The position numbers and the translations under genes are program-made. This document shows, piece by piece, positions 19,397 through 30,052 of a DNA stretch of 64,000 nt. A model generated the notes under the pieces. It was not told the origin of the DNA. It was given only the letters and a program-made list of their open reading frames with translations, and did no database searches. The DNA comes from Pseudomonas capeferrum. Its GTDB lineage: Bacteria > Pseudomonadota > Gammaproteobacteria > Pseudomonadales > Pseudomonadaceae. How positions within the stretch are numbered: the stretch's first letter is position 1; every line of letters begins with the position of its first letter. The stretch spans positions 1-64,000 of the forward strand of contig NZ_JAAMQM010000006.1 of assembly GCF_013523055.1 (NCBI RefSeq), in the 5' to 3' direction.

Positions 19397-22243
19397 ATGG
19401 ATAAGACCTACCAGCCGCACGCCATCGAAACTTCCTGGTACAAAACCTGGGAGTCAGAGAACTATTTCGCCCCTCAAGGTGCAGGTGAGTCCTACACCAT
19501 CATGATCCCGCCGCCGAACGTCACCGGCAGCCTGCACATGGGTCACGGCTTCAACAACGCGATCATGGATGCCCTGATCCGTTTCCGCCGCATGCAAGGT
19601 CGCAATACCCTGTGGCAACCGGGTACGGACCATGCCGGTATCGCGACCCAGATGCTGGTCGAGCGCCAACTCGAGGCGAAGGGCCAGAACCGTCACGACC
19701 TGGGTCGCGAACAGTTCCTGGAGAAGATCTGGGAGTGGAAGGACCAGTCCGGTGGCAACATCAGCCGGCAGATCCGCCGCCTGGGCTCGTCGGTGGACTG
19801 GTCCCGCGAACGCTTCACCATGGACGATGGCCTGTCCGAGGCGGTCAAGGAAGCCTTCGTGCGCCTGCACGAGGATGGGCTGATCTACCGTGGCAAGCGC
19901 CTGGTCAACTGGGACACCAAGCTGCACACCGCGATCTCCGACCTCGAAGTGGAAAACCACGACGAGAAAGGCCATCTGTGGAACCTGCGCTACCCGTTGG
20001 CAGACGGCGCTCGTACCGCCGATGGCAAGGATCACCTGGTGGTCGCCACCACGCGTCCCGAGACACTTCTGGGTGACGCGGCCGTGGCGGTCAACCCGAA
20101 CGATGAGCGCTACCAGGCGCTGATCGGCAAGTTCGTCGAGCTGCCGCTGGTCGGCCGCCGCATTCCGATCGTCGCCGACGACTATTGCGACCCCGAATTC
20201 GGTACCGGCTGCGTGAAGATCACCCCGGCCCACGACTTCAACGACTACGAAGTCGGCAAGCGCCACAACCTGCCGCTGCTCAACATTTTCGACAAGAATG
20301 CCGTGGTGCTGGCCAACGCCCAGGCGTTCAACCTCGACGGCAGCGTCAACGACACTGTCGATACCGGCCTGCCCGCCCAATACGCCGGTCTCGACCGCTT
20401 CGTCGCGCGCAAGCAGATCGTTGCCGACCTGGATGCCGCAGGCTTGCTGGTCAGCGTCGATGATCATGCGCTCAAGGTGCCCAAGGGCGACCGCTCCGGC
20501 ACGGTCATCGAACCGTGGTTGACCGACCAGTGGTACGTTTCCACCAAGCCATTGGCCGAACCGGCCATCGCCGCCGTCGAAGACGGTCGCATCCAGTTCG
20601 TGCCCAAGCAGTACGAAAACATGTACTTCTCCTGGATGCGCGATATCCAGGACTGGTGCATCAGCCGCCAGCTGTGGTGGGGCCACCGCATTCCCGCGTG
20701 GTACGACGAGGCCGGCCAGGTCTATGTCGGTCGCAACGAAGAGCAGGTGCGCGCCAAGCATGGCCTGGGCGCCGACGTGGCCCTGCGCCAGGACGACGAC
20801 GTGCTCGATACCTGGTTCAGCTCCGGCCTGTGGACCTTCTCCACGCTGGGCTGGCCCGAGCAGACCGAGTTCCTGAAGAAATTCCACTCCACCGACGTGC
20901 TGGTCACCGGTTTCGACATCATCTTCTTCTGGGTCGCCCGGATGATCATGCTGACCATGCACCTGGTGAAGAACGAGGACGGTACTCCGCAGGTGCCGTT
21001 CAAGACCGTATACGTGCATGGCCTGGTCCGTGACGGGCAGGGACAGAAGATGTCCAAGTCCAAGGGCAACGTCCTCGATCCGCTGGATATCGTCGACGGC
21101 ATCACCCTTGACGCCCTGCTGGAAAAACGCACCAGCGGCATGATGCAGCCAAAGCTTGCGGAGAAGATCGCCAAGCAGACCAGGGCCGAGTTCCCCGAAG
21201 GCATCGCCAGCTACGGCACCGACGCCTTGCGTTTCACCTTCTGCTCGCTGGCGTCCACCGGCCGCGACATCAAGTTCGACATGGGTCGCGTCGAAGGCTA
21301 CCGCAACTTCTGCAACAAGATCTGGAACGCCGCCCGCTACGTGCTGGACAAGGGCGAGGACTGCGGCCAGAACGGCGAGGCCTACGAGCTGTCGCTGGCC
21401 GATCGCTGGATCATCTCGCAGCTTCAGCGCACCGAAGCCGAAGTGACCCGCCAGCTCGAGCAGTTCCGCTTCGACCTGGCCGCGCAGGCGCTCTACGAGT
21501 TCATCTGGAACCAGTACTGCGACTGGTACCTGGAGCTTTCCAAACCAGTCCTGTGGGACGAGAACGCGCCGATCGAGCGCGCCCGCGGCACTCGTCGCAC
21601 GCTGGTCCGCGTGCTTGAAGTGGCACTGCGCCTGGCACATCCGTTCATGCCGTTCATCACCGAGGAAATCTGGCAGCGCATCGCGCCGCTGGCCGGTGTC
21701 CAGGGCAAGACCCTGATGCTGCAGCCTTGGCCCGTGGCCGACGAGAGCCGTATCGATGCCGCCGCCGAAGGTGACATCGAATGGCTCAAGGAGCTGATGG
21801 TCGGACTGCGCAATATCCGCGCGGAGATGAATATCGGTCCCGGCAAGCCGTTGCCGCTGTTCCTGAAGAATGCCAGCGCCGAAGACCAGCGCCGCCTGAG
21901 CGAAAACGAAGCGCTGCTCAAGAAGCTGGCGAAGATCGAATCGTTCACCGTGCTGGGCGAACAGGACGAAGCCCCGCTGTCCGCCACTGCCCTGGTCGGC
22001 GACCTGCAGGTACTCGTACCCATGGCCGGTCTGATCGACAAGGATGCCGAACTGGCGCGCCTGAACAAGGAAATCCAGCGTCTGCAGGGCGAAGTCCAGC
22101 GCGTTGGCGGCAAGCTGTCCAATGCCGCCTTCGTCGACAAGGCACCGCCTGCGGTCATCGACAAGGAGCGCGCCAAGCTGGCTGAAGCCGAACAGGCCCT
22201 GGCCAACTTCACCGAGCAGCATGCGCGGATCGCGGCGCTGTAA
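19397..22243 (+). CDS. valS: Valyl-tRNA synthetase
   Basis: 948 residues, class I synthetase charging tRNA-Val. HIGH motif as HMGH at 47-50, KMSKS at 551-555, a CP1 editing domain between them ([16 protein letters not shown] near 272), and a C-terminal coiled coil beginning near residue 880 ([20 protein letters not shown]). The start [15 protein letters not shown] at 19397 fits the family; an ATG-like frame 60 bases upstream does not. No T-box or leader peptide was seen. Length is normal. Confidence 0.98.
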   Translation: MDKTYQPHAIETSWYKTWESENYFAPQGAGESYTIMIPPPNVTGSLHMGHGFNNAIMDALIRFRRMQGRNTLWQPGTDHAGIATQMLVERQLEAKGQNRHDLGREQFLEKIWEWKDQSGGNISRQIRRLGSSVDWSRERFTMDDGLSEAVKEAFVRLHEDGLIYRGKRLVNWDTKLHTAISDLEVENHDEKGHLWNLRYPLADGARTADGKDHLVVATTRPETLLGDAAVAVNPNDERYQALIGKFVELPLVGRRIPIVADDYCDPEFGTGCVKITPAHDFNDYEVGKRHNLPLLNIFDKNAVVLANAQAFNLDGSVNDTVDTGLPAQYAGLDRFVARKQIVADLDAAGLLVSVDDHALKVPKGDRSGTVIEPWLTDQWYVSTKPLAEPAIAAVEDGRIQFVPKQYENMYFSWMRDIQDWCISRQLWWGHRIPAWYDEAGQVYVGRNEEQVRAKHGLGADVALRQDDDVLDTWFSSGLWTFSTLGWPEQTEFLKKFHSTDVLVTGFDIIFFWVARMIMLTMHLVKNEDGTPQVPFKTVYVHGLVRDGQGQKMSKSKGNVLDPLDIVDGITLDALLEKRTSGMMQPKLAEKIAKQTRAEFPEGIASYGTDALRFTFCSLASTGRDIKFDMGRVEGYRNFCNKIWNAARYVLDKGEDCGQNGEAYELSLADRWIISQLQRTEAEVTRQLEQFRFDLAAQALYEFIWNQYCDWYLELSKPVLWDENAPIERARGTRRTLVRVLEVALRLAHPFMPFITEEIWQRIAPLAGVQGKTLMLQPWPVADESRIDAAAEGDIEWLKELMVGLRNIRAEMNIGPGKPLPLFLKNASAEDQRRLSENEALLKKLAKIESFTVLGEQDEAPLSATALVGDLQVLVPMAGLIDKDAELARLNKEIQRLQGEVQRVGGKLSNAAFVDKAPPAVIDKERAKLAEAEQALANFTEQHARIAAL

Positions 22244-22259
22244 CCACCCTCAGTGACGC

Positions 22260-22383
22260 CATCGCGGCGGTCCGGCGGCCCGGCAAGTCGCGGTGCCGGA
22301 TGCTGTCTCTCCAGGATCGAAGTCGACCTGTGGAAGCAGCATCCTGGCACCGCGGCTTGCCGGGCCACCGGACCGCCGCGATG
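22260..22383. repeat. Inverted repeat of about 46 bp between valS and rlmF
   Basis: Arms 22260-22305 and 22337-22383 are complementary over about 46 bases with two substitutions and one indel (core CATCGCGGCGGTCCGG). The 31-base centre and the right flank both contain CCAGGATC (22311-22318 and 22388-22395) in direct orientation. It differs in sequence from the REP units at 1-54 and 47551-47667. It may be a paired REP-like unit, and it could also end valS transcription. The second CCAGGATC supplies the rlmF ribosome site. Confidence 0.75.
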
Positions 22384-22400
22384 CTTTCCAGGATCTGTCC

Positions 22401-23357
22401 ATGACCAGCAAACCCACCCTGCACCCGCGCAACCGCCATCAAGGCCGTTACGACTTTCCCAGACTGATCGAGGGATATCCGGAGCTGGGGCGCTTCATGA
22501 TCACCAACCCCTACGGCAAACCCAGCATCGACTTCGCCGATCCCGAAGCCGTAAGGGTGTTCAATCGCGCTCTGCTCAAGACCCAATACGGTATCCAGCA
22601 CTGGGACATTCCCGCTGATTACCTGTGCCCTCCCATCCCCGGGCGTGCCGATTACCTCCACGTGCTGGCCGACCTGTTGGCCGAGGACGGTGCCGGCGAA
22701 CCGCCCCGAGGCCCCAAAGTACGAGCGCTGGATATCGGAGTAGGCGCCAACTGTATCTATCCGTTGCTGGGCCACAGCGATTACCGCTGGCGGTTCCTGG
22801 GATCGGACATCGATCCCGTCGCCCTCGCGGCAGCCAAGGCGATCGTCCAGGCCAATGCCTTGGGCAAGGCCATTGACCTACGCCAGCAGAACAACCCCAA
22901 GCACATCCTCATGGGCCTGCTCGAGCCAGACGAACGCTTTGACGTGACCTTGTGCAATCCGCCCTTCCATGCCTCGCGTGAAGAGGCTACCCGCGGCAGC
23001 CAGCGCAAATGGCGAGCGCTAGGCAAGGCGGATCCCAAGCGCAAGCTGCCAGTGCTGAACTTCGGTGGGCGGAACAATGAGCTGTGGTGCGAAGGCGGCG
23101 AGATCCGTTTCGTCACCCAACTGATCGGCGAGAGTGTGCAATACGCGCGTCAGGTGCTCTGGTTCACCACCCTGGTCTCCAAGGCCAGCAACCTGCCTGG
23201 CATCGAGGCGGCGTTGAAGAAGGCAGGAGTCGTTGACCGGCAGGTAGTCGACATGGGCCAAGGGCAGAAACAGAGTCGCATGGTCGCCTGGACCTTCCAC
23301 GACCAGACTGCCCGACAGGCATGGCACGCGGCCCGCTCCGGCAAATCGCAGGCATGA
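22401..23357 (+). CDS. rlmF: 23S rRNA (adenine-1618-N6)-methyltransferase
   Basis: 318 residues. RlmF methylates A1618 of 23S rRNA using S-adenosylmethionine. The SAM-binding loop [15 protein letters not shown] is at about 110-124 and the catalytic NPPF motif at 186-189 (CNPPFHAS). The N-terminal [16 protein letters not shown] is characteristic of this family. The ATG at 22401 follows AGGATCTGTCC. A longer frame 5' runs through the inverted repeat and was discarded. A strong shared terminator follows, facing hupN. Confidence 0.95.
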   Translation: MTSKPTLHPRNRHQGRYDFPRLIEGYPELGRFMITNPYGKPSIDFADPEAVRVFNRALLKTQYGIQHWDIPADYLCPPIPGRADYLHVLADLLAEDGAGEPPRGPKVRALDIGVGANCIYPLLGHSDYRWRFLGSDIDPVALAAAKAIVQANALGKAIDLRQQNNPKHILMGLLEPDERFDVTLCNPPFHASREEATRGSQRKWRALGKADPKRKLPVLNFGGRNNELWCEGGEIRFVTQLIGESVQYARQVLWFTTLVSKASNLPGIEAALKKAGVVDRQVVDMGQGQKQSRMVAWTFHDQTARQAWHAARSGKSQA

Positions 23358-23359
23358 AA

Positions 23360-23390
23360 AAACCGCGCCCGGACAAGCCGGGCGCGGTTT
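23360..23390. terminator. Bidirectional terminator between rlmF and hupN
   Basis: AAACCGCGCCCGG (23360-23372) and CCGGGCGCGGTTT (23378-23390) form a perfect 13-bp stem with a 5-base loop, with A-rich and T-rich ends suited to both convergent genes. Confidence 0.92.
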
Positions 23391-23407
23391 CAGCGAAGCA
23401 TCGACAA

Positions 23408-23689
23408 TTACTTGTTGATGGCGTCGTTCAGGATCTTGGCAGGAACGAACTTCACGACCTTCTTGGCAGCGATTTCGATGGCAGCGCCAGTCGAAGGGTT
23501 ACGGCCGGTACGGGCAGGACGCTCGGAGACTTTCAGCTTGCCGATGCCTGGCAGAGTGATTTCAGCGCCGTTTTCCAGCTGGTCGGCAACGATCTGGCCC
23601 AGTTGCTCCAGAGCATTGCGAGCGGTGGTCTTCGGCGCGTCGATCGCTTCGGCGATATCGGCAATCAGTTGGTCTTTGGTCAATGCCAT
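23408..23689 (-). CDS. hupN: HU-family nucleoid protein
   Basis: 93 residues, an HU/IHF-fold DNA-bending protein forming dimers on the chromosome. MALTKDQLIADIAEAIDAPK leads into GKLKVSERPARTGRNPSTGA, the beta-arm region that intercalates DNA. The sequence and position next to rlmF and ndpA suggest HupN, one of several HU paralogues in P. putida; the assignment between paralogues is from memory. Ribosome site GGAAGGAACACCACC before the ATG at 23689. It converges on rlmF across a strong terminator. Confidence 0.88.
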   Translation of the reverse strand: MALTKDQLIADIAEAIDAPKTTARNALEQLGQIVADQLENGAEITLPGIGKLKVSERPARTGRNPSTGAAIEIAAKKVVKFVPAKILNDAINK

Positions 23690-24104
23690 GGTGGTGTTCC
23701 TTCCCTATCAAATTCAGTGGATATGCAGTGTGCTACGTCGGTGATCGGGCCAACCCTGAATAAGCCCGGCGGGCCTGCCAGTTGCGTATGTAGATACGCA
23801 AATCGGCGTTTGGTTCGACCGTACGTGAGCGACCTGCCAGCAATGCGCCACACGGGGTGCGCAAGACCGGGCAAAGCTACCACAGGAACGGATAAATATC
23901 CGCAGCCTACAGGGCTTTTGTGCAGGTTTTTCAGGGGTTAACGCCAAAAAGTCGACAAATTGGACAAAATTTCGACAACCTGCATTTCCGCTATCGTCAG
24001 GCCGGTGCATCGCCGATGCACTGGAGTAAACTGGACGACTTTGTAGCGCGGCCCGGATCGCGCCCTTCAGTCGAAAGCACCGTCTTCCTGCAATCGAGAG
24101 CCTC
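23690..24104. other. Divergent control region of hupN and ndpA
   Basis: 415 bases without a gene I can support. The main feature is the perfect palindrome at 23782-23801. The stretch near 23950-23990 is AT-richer and may hold the ndpA promoter, but I could not define clear -35/-10 boxes. Confidence 0.5.
23782..23801. promoter_or_regulatory. Perfect palindrome TTGCGTAT-N4-ATACGCAA
   Basis: Eight-base arms around GTAG, located 93 bases upstream of the hupN start. The size and exact symmetry suggest an operator for a dimeric regulator. Regulator unknown. Confidence 0.45.
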
Positions 24105-25112
24105 ATGCCCATTCGTCACTGCATCGTTCACCTGATCGACAAGAAACCCGATGGCAGCCCTGCCGTGTTGCATGCACGCGATACAGAGCTGGCCGAATCG
24201 GACGCTATCGAAAACCTGCTGGCCGACCTCAACGACAGCTACAACGCCAAGCAAGGCAAGGCGTGGGGATTCTTCCACGCCGAGTCCGGGGCCTACCCGT
24301 TCAGCGGTTGGCTCAAGCAGTACATGGAAGAAGAACAGGACTTCACCGCCTTCAGCAAACAAGCCGTCGAGCATCTGCAAAAGCTGATGGAGGAGTCCAA
24401 CCTGTCGACGGGCGGCCATGTCCTGTTCGCTCACTACCAGCAGGGCATGACCGACTACCTGGCTATCGCCTTGCTGCACCACAGCGAGGGCGTGGCGGTC
24501 AGCGACACGCTCGATGTCACGCCATCGCGCCACCTCGACCTGGGCCAGTTGCACCTCGCGGCGCGTATCAACCTGTCGGAATGGCAGAACAACCGGAATT
24601 CCAAGCAATATATTTCTTTCATCAAGGGCAAGAACGGCAAGAAGGTCTCGGAGTACTTCCGTGACTTCATCGGCTGCCAAGAAGGCGTCGACGGGCCTGG
24701 CGAGACCCGCACCCTGCTCAAGGCGTTCAGCGACTATGTAGAGAGCGAGGACCTGCCCGAGGAAGCCGCTCGCGAGAAGACCCAGACACTGGTCGACTAT
24801 GCCACCAGCCAGACCAAGGCCGGCGAGCCGGTGACCCTCACGGAGCTCTCCAGCCTGATCGACGAGGATCGGCCCAAAGCGTTCTACGACCATATCCGCA
24901 ACAAGGACTACGGGTTGTCGCCCGAGATCCCGGCCGATAAACGTACCCTCAATCAGTTCCGCCGCTTCACCGGACGCGCCGAAGGCCTGTCGATCAGTTT
25001 CGAGGCGCACTTGCTGGGCTCGAAGGTCGAGTACGACGAAGAGGCGGGCACCCTGGTCATCAAGGGCTTGCCGACCCAACTGATCGATCAGCTCAAGCGT
25101 CGCAAGGATTGA
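24105..25112 (+). CDS. ndpA: Nucleoid-associated protein NdpA (YejK family)
   Basis: 335 residues of the YejK/NdpA family, abundant nucleoid proteins of unclear role. It opens [32 protein letters not shown] and carries [22 protein letters not shown] near the C-terminus, both typical. No signal or membrane segments. Start ATG at 24105 with a GAGAGCCTC stretch upstream. The 3' end overlaps the convergent GIY-YIG gene by 20 bases. Placement beside hupN puts two nucleoid proteins on a shared 415-base control region. Confidence 0.9.
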   Translation: MPIRHCIVHLIDKKPDGSPAVLHARDTELAESDAIENLLADLNDSYNAKQGKAWGFFHAESGAYPFSGWLKQYMEEEQDFTAFSKQAVEHLQKLMEESNLSTGGHVLFAHYQQGMTDYLAIALLHHSEGVAVSDTLDVTPSRHLDLGQLHLAARINLSEWQNNRNSKQYISFIKGKNGKKVSEYFRDFIGCQEGVDGPGETRTLLKAFSDYVESEDLPEEAAREKTQTLVDYATSQTKAGEPVTLTELSSLIDEDRPKAFYDHIRNKDYGLSPEIPADKRTLNQFRRFTGRAEGLSISFEAHLLGSKVEYDEEAGTLVIKGLPTQLIDQLKRRKD

Positions 25113-25392
25113 AGCCTGCCCAGGAGGCCACCAGCGCCTCCTTGGCAGACTTGCGCAGCTTCTTGATCAGGCGTTCCTGACGCAGGGCTTCGCCCTTGTC
25201 CGGCCACCGCTCGACGTAGACCAGCGCCTGCGCCGGGCTAGTCTTGAAGTAACGCGCGCCTTGCCCCTTCTGGTGCGCCTGGAAGCGCCTTTGCGGGTCG
25301 TCGCTGATACCGCAGTACAGCGAACCGTTGGCGGCGCGGACCAGATAGACGTACCAGGACTTCGGCCGTACGGCAGTAGGGATTTCGCTCAC
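25093..25392 (-). CDS. GIY-YIG nuclease-fold protein (UPF0213/YhbQ-like)
   Basis: 99 residues from a GTG start. [25 protein letters not shown] contains the GIY-YIG core (as YVY and YCG) and the conserved Arg at about 36, followed by [24 protein letters not shown] with the catalytic-type Glu. Single-domain proteins of this kind may act on damaged or branched DNA, but their role is poorly defined. The 3' end overlaps ndpA by 20 bases in convergent orientation. Confidence 0.85.
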   Translation of the reverse strand: MSEIPTAVRPKSWYVYLVRAANGSLYCGISDDPQRRFQAHQKGQGARYFKTSPAQALVYVERWPDKGEALRQERLIKKLRKSAKEALVASWAGFNPCDA

Positions 25393-25472
25393 GGGCAGCT
25401 ATCAGGCGTGTAATGGAGGCTGCAGTTTACCTGTTCGACGACACGCCTGAAATGCATGCAAAGATCCCCGTC

Positions 25473-26759
25473 TCAGACGCGCTCGCTGGTCACTTGCACA
25501 TGCTGGGCACGACCGGCCTTGAGCCCGAACAGGATGGCACCCGTGCCCACTATCGCGAAGATCCAGCCTACCGCGGCCCAGCCGCCGGTAAGGTCATGCA
25601 CTACGCCCACCGCGAAGGGCCCCATGGAAGCCAAGGTGTAACCGACGCCCTGGGCCATGCTCGACAGGTTGGCGGCGACATGGGCATCACTGGAACGCAA
25701 TACGATGAGCGTGAGCGCCAGTGCGAAGGTACCGCCCTGCCCCAGACCCAGCAGGATGGCCCAGCCCCAGAGCCCCTCGATGGGCGCATACAGGCATCCG
25801 AACAGACCGGCCATCGTCACCAGCATGACGATGACGATCGCCAGGCGCTGATCCTTGCCACGGGTGGCCAGCCAGGGTGCGCCGAGCGAGCTGATCAATT
25901 GCACCAGCACCGAGCCGGACAGCACCAGGCCTGCCTCGGTCGGGCTCAGGCCGCGCCCGATGAGGATCGAAGGCAGCCAGCCGAAAACGATGTAGGCCAA
26001 AGAGGACTGCAGGCCCATGTACAAGGTCACCTGCCACGCCAGGGGATCGCGCCACAGGCCACGCACGCGATAGGCCACGCGATGGGTAGCGTGGCCATGC
26101 CGCACCTGGGGTAGCCAGACCAGCATGGCCAACAGCGCCGGCACCAGCCAGAAGCCAAGGCCGATGGCCCAGCTGTCGTCGAAGTAGCGCGCCAGCGGGA
26201 CCGTCGACCCAGCCGCCACGGCGGCACCCAGGCACAATGCCATGGTGTAGACACCCGTCAGGGTGCCGGCATGTCGCGCGAAGTCGCGCTTGACGATGCC
26301 AGGCAGCAGCACACCGATCACCCCAATGCTCGCGCCGGCGAGAATACTGCCCAGGAACAGACCGTTCACGCCCAGCGCACTGCGTACCAACATGCCCAAC
26401 GCCAGCGTCAGGAGGATGCCGAAAATCACCCGCTCGCTACCGAAGCGTCGCGCCAGCACTGGCGCCAGCGGTGCGAAAAGCCCAAGGCAGAGCACCGGCA
26501 AGGTCGTCAGCAGGCCTGCCTGGGAAGCGCTCAGCCCTAGCCCTTCAGAGACTTGCCCCAGCAATGGCGCCATGCTCGACAGGGCCGGACGCAGATTCAG
26601 GGCGACCATGACCAGGCCCAGCAACAGCAACCAAGGGCGACGAAGCGCCATAGGGGGCTGCCGGACCTGCTCGTCGTCGACTTCGGTATCGATCAGCATC
26701 TGGTCCAGCTCTGCCTGGCAAGGCGCCGAGGCGCGGGTATCAAGATCGTTCATGGTCAT
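25473..26759 (-). CDS. MFS transporter, CynX/NimT family
   Basis: 428 residues with a hydrophilic N-terminal tail of about 40 residues and twelve predicted membrane segments. The first, LLLLGLVMVALNLRPALSSM, carries the NLRPA motif of the CynX/NimT (cyanate/nitroimidazole) branch of the major facilitator superfamily. The inner loop VLARRFGSERV lies between segments 2 and 3. Substrate unknown. A GntR regulator gene ends 7 bases upstream, so regulator and transporter form one unit and the transporter is probably under its control. Confidence 0.85.
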   Translation of the reverse strand: MTMNDLDTRASAPCQAELDQMLIDTEVDDEQVRQPPMALRRPWLLLLGLVMVALNLRPALSSMAPLLGQVSEGLGLSASQAGLLTTLPVLCLGLFAPLAPVLARRFGSERVIFGILLTLALGMLVRSALGVNGLFLGSILAGASIGVIGVLLPGIVKRDFARHAGTLTGVYTMALCLGAAVAAGSTVPLARYFDDSWAIGLGFWLVPALLAMLVWLPQVRHGHATHRVAYRVRGLWRDPLAWQVTLYMGLQSSLAYIVFGWLPSILIGRGLSPTEAGLVLSGSVLVQLISSLGAPWLATRGKDQRLAIVIVMLVTMAGLFGCLYAPIEGLWGWAILLGLGQGGTFALALTLIVLRSSDAHVAANLSSMAQGVGYTLASMGPFAVGVVHDLTGGWAAVGWIFAIVGTGAILFGLKAGRAQHVQVTSERV

Positions 26760-26766
26760 CTCGTCT

Positions 26767-27414
26767 TCAGGATTCGATCAGGGTTCGGCTCAAGCGCTTG
26801 GCACGCTCTGCGTCGCGCTGCTCGATGGCCTCGAGGATCTGCCCGTGCAGGTCGAAGACCGACTGGCAGCGCGGCACATGGCTCAGATTGCGTTGCACCG
26901 TGGCGGCGACCACCCCGGAGAAATAGCGATACAGCTCGCTGAGCGCGGGATTGTGCGCGGCGTCGATCAACCTCTGGTGGAACACCATGTCGCATTCGAC
27001 GTAGGCATCGAGATCGTCGTGATAATGCGCGCCACTGGCCCGCAAGGCTTGGCGCAGGCCCTCCAGGTCCTCTTCAGTACGGCGCAAGGCCGCCAGGCCG
27101 ATGGCTTCGGCCTCGAGAATATGGCGAGTCTCGCGCGCCTGCTCTGCCGTACAACGGGAAAGCGCTTGAACCGCTTGTAGAGGGTCGAGCGCCGTGCGCA
27201 GATAGCTGCCATCGCCCTGGCGAATCTCCACCAGGCCACTGAAGGCCAGCACTCGCATGGCCTCGCGCACGGTATTGCGACTGATGCCCAGCTCCGCTGC
27301 CAGCTCGGGCTCGGTCGGCAAGCGCTGACCCACTGCCCAGGCGCCTTCTGCGATGCGGCCGCGTAGTTGATCGACCGCTTGTTCGACCAGGGATCGTTTG
27401 ACCAACAGATTCAT
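26767..27414 (-). CDS. GntR family regulator, FadR subfamily
   Basis: 215 residues. The winged helix-turn-helix at about 10-75 (GQRLPTEPELAAELGISRNTVREAMRVL) is followed by an all-helical FCD ligand domain with metal-binding type His and Asp residues (DAYVECDMVFHQRLIDAAHN near 135-154, and LHGQILEAIEQRD near 190). Such FCD regulators usually respond to small carboxylates. It lies 7 bases before the CynX-type transporter gene, which it probably controls. A palindrome in its own promoter suggests autoregulation. Confidence 0.88.
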   Translation of the reverse strand: MNLLVKRSLVEQAVDQLRGRIAEGAWAVGQRLPTEPELAAELGISRNTVREAMRVLAFSGLVEIRQGDGSYLRTALDPLQAVQALSRCTAEQARETRHILEAEAIGLAALRRTEEDLEGLRQALRASGAHYHDDLDAYVECDMVFHQRLIDAAHNPALSELYRYFSGVVAATVQRNLSHVPRCQSVFDLHGQILEAIEQRDAERAKRLSRTLIES

Positions 27415-27449
27415 GCTTACATCCAGTCATCGGACGAATTTAGAGCTGT

Positions 27450-27478
27450 AAGATATAGACCGGTCTTGGAGAGGGCAA
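27450..27478 (-). promoter_or_regulatory. Promoter with internal operator palindrome for the GntR/MFS unit
   Basis: On the minus strand TTGCCC (27473-27478) and TATCTT (27450-27455) are separated by 17 bases, and the spacer contains the perfect palindrome AGACCGGTCT (27457-27466). A dimer bound there would block the promoter. FadR-type operators are short GT/AC palindromes, which fits loosely. Confidence 0.4.
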
Positions 27479-27551
27479 GTGGTAGCAGGTCTGTAGTCTC
27501 ACAGCATGCCGAAGCAACCCGGTCGAGGACTGGCCTCCACCGGGCGTGCAT

Positions 27552-28598
27552 TCAGTTCAACGCATCCAGCAGCGCCTGGTTCTGCTCTGGAGTACCGATG
27601 GTGATACGCAGGAACTGCGCGATTCGCGCCTGCTTGAAGTGCCGCACGATCACTCCCTCCTCACGCAGGCGCGCCGCCAGTTCACCGGCATCCTGCTGCG
27701 GATGGCGAGCAAAGATGAAGTTGGCGGCCGATGGCAATATTTCGAAGCCACGAGCGGTCAACTCCGCGACCAGGGTTTCGCGGCTGTCGATCACCTTGCG
27801 GCAGGTCTCTTCGAAATAGGCTCGATCGGCGAACGCCGCCGCCGCACCCGCGATCGCCATCCGATCGAGGGGGTAGGAGTTGAAGCTGTTCTTGATCCGC
27901 TCCAGCGCTTCGATGAGATCCGGATGCCCCACCGCCAGGCCCACGCGCAAACCGGCCAGGGAACGCGACTTGGACAGGGTCTGGGTGACCAGCAGGTTAT
28001 CGTAACGGTCTACCAGGCTGATGGCGGTCTGACCGCCGAAGTCGATGTAGGCCTCATCGACTACCACCACCGAATCACGGTTCGCTTGCAGCAACTGCTC
28101 GACCGCCTCCAGTGGCATCAGGCACCCGGTCGGCGCGTTGGGGTTGGGAAAGATGATGCCGGCGTTGGGCTTGCGATAGTCTTCGACGCGGATCTGGAAC
28201 CGCTCGTCCAGCGCCACTTGCTCGAAGGCGATGCCGTACAGGCCGCAATACACCGGATAGAAGCTGTAGCTGATATCTGGGAACAGCAGCGGTGCACCGT
28301 GCTGGAAGAGGCCGTGGAAGATGTGCGCCAACACCTCGTCCGAGCCGTTGCCCAGGAATACCTGCTGGGGCGTAATGCCGTAATACTCCGAAACGGCCTG
28401 CTTGAGCAGATCGCCATTGGGGTCGGGATACAGCCGCAGGCCGTCGCCGAGCTCGCCACGCATGGCTTCCAGAGCCTTGGGCGACGGGCCATAGGGGTTC
28501 TCGTTGGTATTGAGCTTGACCAGGCGGGTCAGCTTGGGCTGCTCGCCGGGAACGTAAGGCACCAGGTCCTTGACGAAAGGGCTCCAGAATCGACTCAT
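27552..28598 (-). CDS. hisC: Histidinol-phosphate aminotransferase
   Basis: 348 residues, PLP class II aminotransferase of histidine biosynthesis (imidazole-acetol phosphate to histidinol phosphate). Conserved blocks: [13 protein letters not shown] near 27-39, [21 protein letters not shown], the [13 protein letters not shown]-pyridine Asp, and [14 protein letters not shown] with the Schiff-base lysine. It follows hisD by 2 bases, so both are in the hisG-hisD-hisC unit. Pseudomonas carries a second hisC paralogue elsewhere; this one is the his-linked copy. Confidence 0.96.
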   Translation of the reverse strand: MSRFWSPFVKDLVPYVPGEQPKLTRLVKLNTNENPYGPSPKALEAMRGELGDGLRLYPDPNGDLLKQAVSEYYGITPQQVFLGNGSDEVLAHIFHGLFQHGAPLLFPDISYSFYPVYCGLYGIAFEQVALDERFQIRVEDYRKPNAGIIFPNPNAPTGCLMPLEAVEQLLQANRDSVVVVDEAYIDFGGQTAISLVDRYDNLLVTQTLSKSRSLAGLRVGLAVGHPDLIEALERIKNSFNSYPLDRMAIAGAAAAFADRAYFEETCRKVIDSRETLVAELTARGFEILPSAANFIFARHPQQDAGELAARLREEGVIVRHFKQARIAQFLRITIGTPEQNQALLDALN

Positions 28599-28600
28599 GT

Positions 28601-29926
28601 TCAGTTCCCCTTCTTCTCGGAGTTGATACGGTATTCGGCGCTGCGTGCGTGGGCGGTCAGCGATTCGCCGCGGGCCAGGACCGACGCGGTCTCGCCCAGC
28701 ACGGATGCGCCCTGCTCGGAGCAGAAGATGATCGACGAACGCTTCTGGAAGTCATAGACCCCCAGGGGCGAGGAAAAACGCGCGGTGCCGGAGGTCGGCA
28801 AGACGTGGTTGGGGCCTGCGCAGTAGTCGCCTAGCGCTTCGCTGGTGTGGCGTCCCATGAAGATCGCGCCGGCATGGCGAATGTGCGGCAGCCAGGCATG
28901 CGGATCAGCCACCGAAAGCTCCAGGTGCTCGGGGGCGATGCGGTTGGCGACTTCGATGGCCTGCTGCATGTCGCGGACCTGGATCAACGCGCCACGGCCA
29001 TCGATCGAGGTGCGAATGATCTCGGCACGCTCCATGGTCGGCAGCAGCTTGTCGATACTCGCGGCGACGCGATCAAGAAACTCGGCATCGGGGCTGACCA
29101 GAATGGCCTGGGCGTCTTCGTCATGCTCGGCCTGGGAGAAGAGGTCCATGGCGATCCAGTCGGGATCGGTCTGGCCGTCGCAGACCACGAGGATTTCCGA
29201 AGGACCGGCAATCATGTCGATACCGACCTGGCCGAAGACATGACGCTTGGCAGTGGCAACGTAGATGTTTCCGGGGCCGACGATCTTGTCCACCGGTGGC
29301 ACGCTTTCGGTTCCATAAGCCAGGGCGGCGATCGCCTGGGCTCCACCGATGGTGAACACCCGATCGACACCGGCAATGCAGGCTGCGGCCAGCACCAGCT
29401 CGTTGATCTCGCCACGCGGGGTCGGCACGACCATGACCACTTCCGCCACGCCGGCGACCTTGGCGGGAATCGCGTTCATCAGCACCGACGAGGGATAGGA
29501 CGCCTTGCCGCCAGGAACATACAGGCCGGCGCGGTCCAGTGGCGTGACCTTTTGGCCCAGGACCGTGCCGTCGGCCTCGGTGTACTGCCAGGAATCCTGC
29601 TTTTGCCGCTCGTGGTAGTTGCGCACGCGGTTGGCGGCGGTTTCCAGGGCCGTGCGCTGAGCCGCAGTGATGCGGGTAAGCGCCAGCTCCAGTCGCTCGC
29701 GGCCGAGGATCAGGTCCTCGATACCGGCCGCTTGCAGGCCGTCGAAACGCTGGGTGAACTCCACCAGTGCCGCATCGCCACGCTCACGCACGGCCTTGAT
29801 GATGTCGAGCACCCGCTGGTTGACCGACTCATCGGACACGCTTTCCCAGCTCAGCAGATGATCCAGATGTCGGGCGAAATCCGGGTCAGCGGCGTTGAGA
29901 CGGGCGATTGCAGTGGACGTGGTCAT
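28601..29926 (-). CDS. hisD: Histidinol dehydrogenase
   Basis: 441 residues catalysing the two-step NAD oxidation of histidinol to histidine, with zinc. [32 protein letters not shown] and the catalytic [13 protein letters not shown] segment (about 325-337) are all intact. The C-terminal [18 protein letters not shown] block is typical. The start [17 protein letters not shown] is at 29926. It sits between hisG, 126 bases upstream, and hisC, 2 bases downstream. Confidence 0.97.
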   Translation of the reverse strand: MTTSTAIARLNAADPDFARHLDHLLSWESVSDESVNQRVLDIIKAVRERGDAALVEFTQRFDGLQAAGIEDLILGRERLELALTRITAAQRTALETAANRVRNYHERQKQDSWQYTEADGTVLGQKVTPLDRAGLYVPGGKASYPSSVLMNAIPAKVAGVAEVVMVVPTPRGEINELVLAAACIAGVDRVFTIGGAQAIAALAYGTESVPPVDKIVGPGNIYVATAKRHVFGQVGIDMIAGPSEILVVCDGQTDPDWIAMDLFSQAEHDEDAQAILVSPDAEFLDRVAASIDKLLPTMERAEIIRTSIDGRGALIQVRDMQQAIEVANRIAPEHLELSVADPHAWLPHIRHAGAIFMGRHTSEALGDYCAGPNHVLPTSGTARFSSPLGVYDFQKRSSIIFCSEQGASVLGETASVLARGESLTAHARSAEYRINSEKKGN

Positions 29927-30052
29927 GGCGAGGGCCTCGATAGATGACGAATGCTCAGGCGCCCAAGGCTACCAATCCATCCGCGCGGGCACCCGAGAAT
30001 AATGGCTATGACGCGGATAGACGGACGCGACAGCGAAGGTCGCGCGCAGGTG

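Noticed and set aside
19454..22222. 922-codon frame antisense to valS, and similar long frames antisense to gcvP, hisD and gatA
   Set aside because: They are mirror frames typical of high-GC genes; the opposite strand encodes clearly recognised enzymes.
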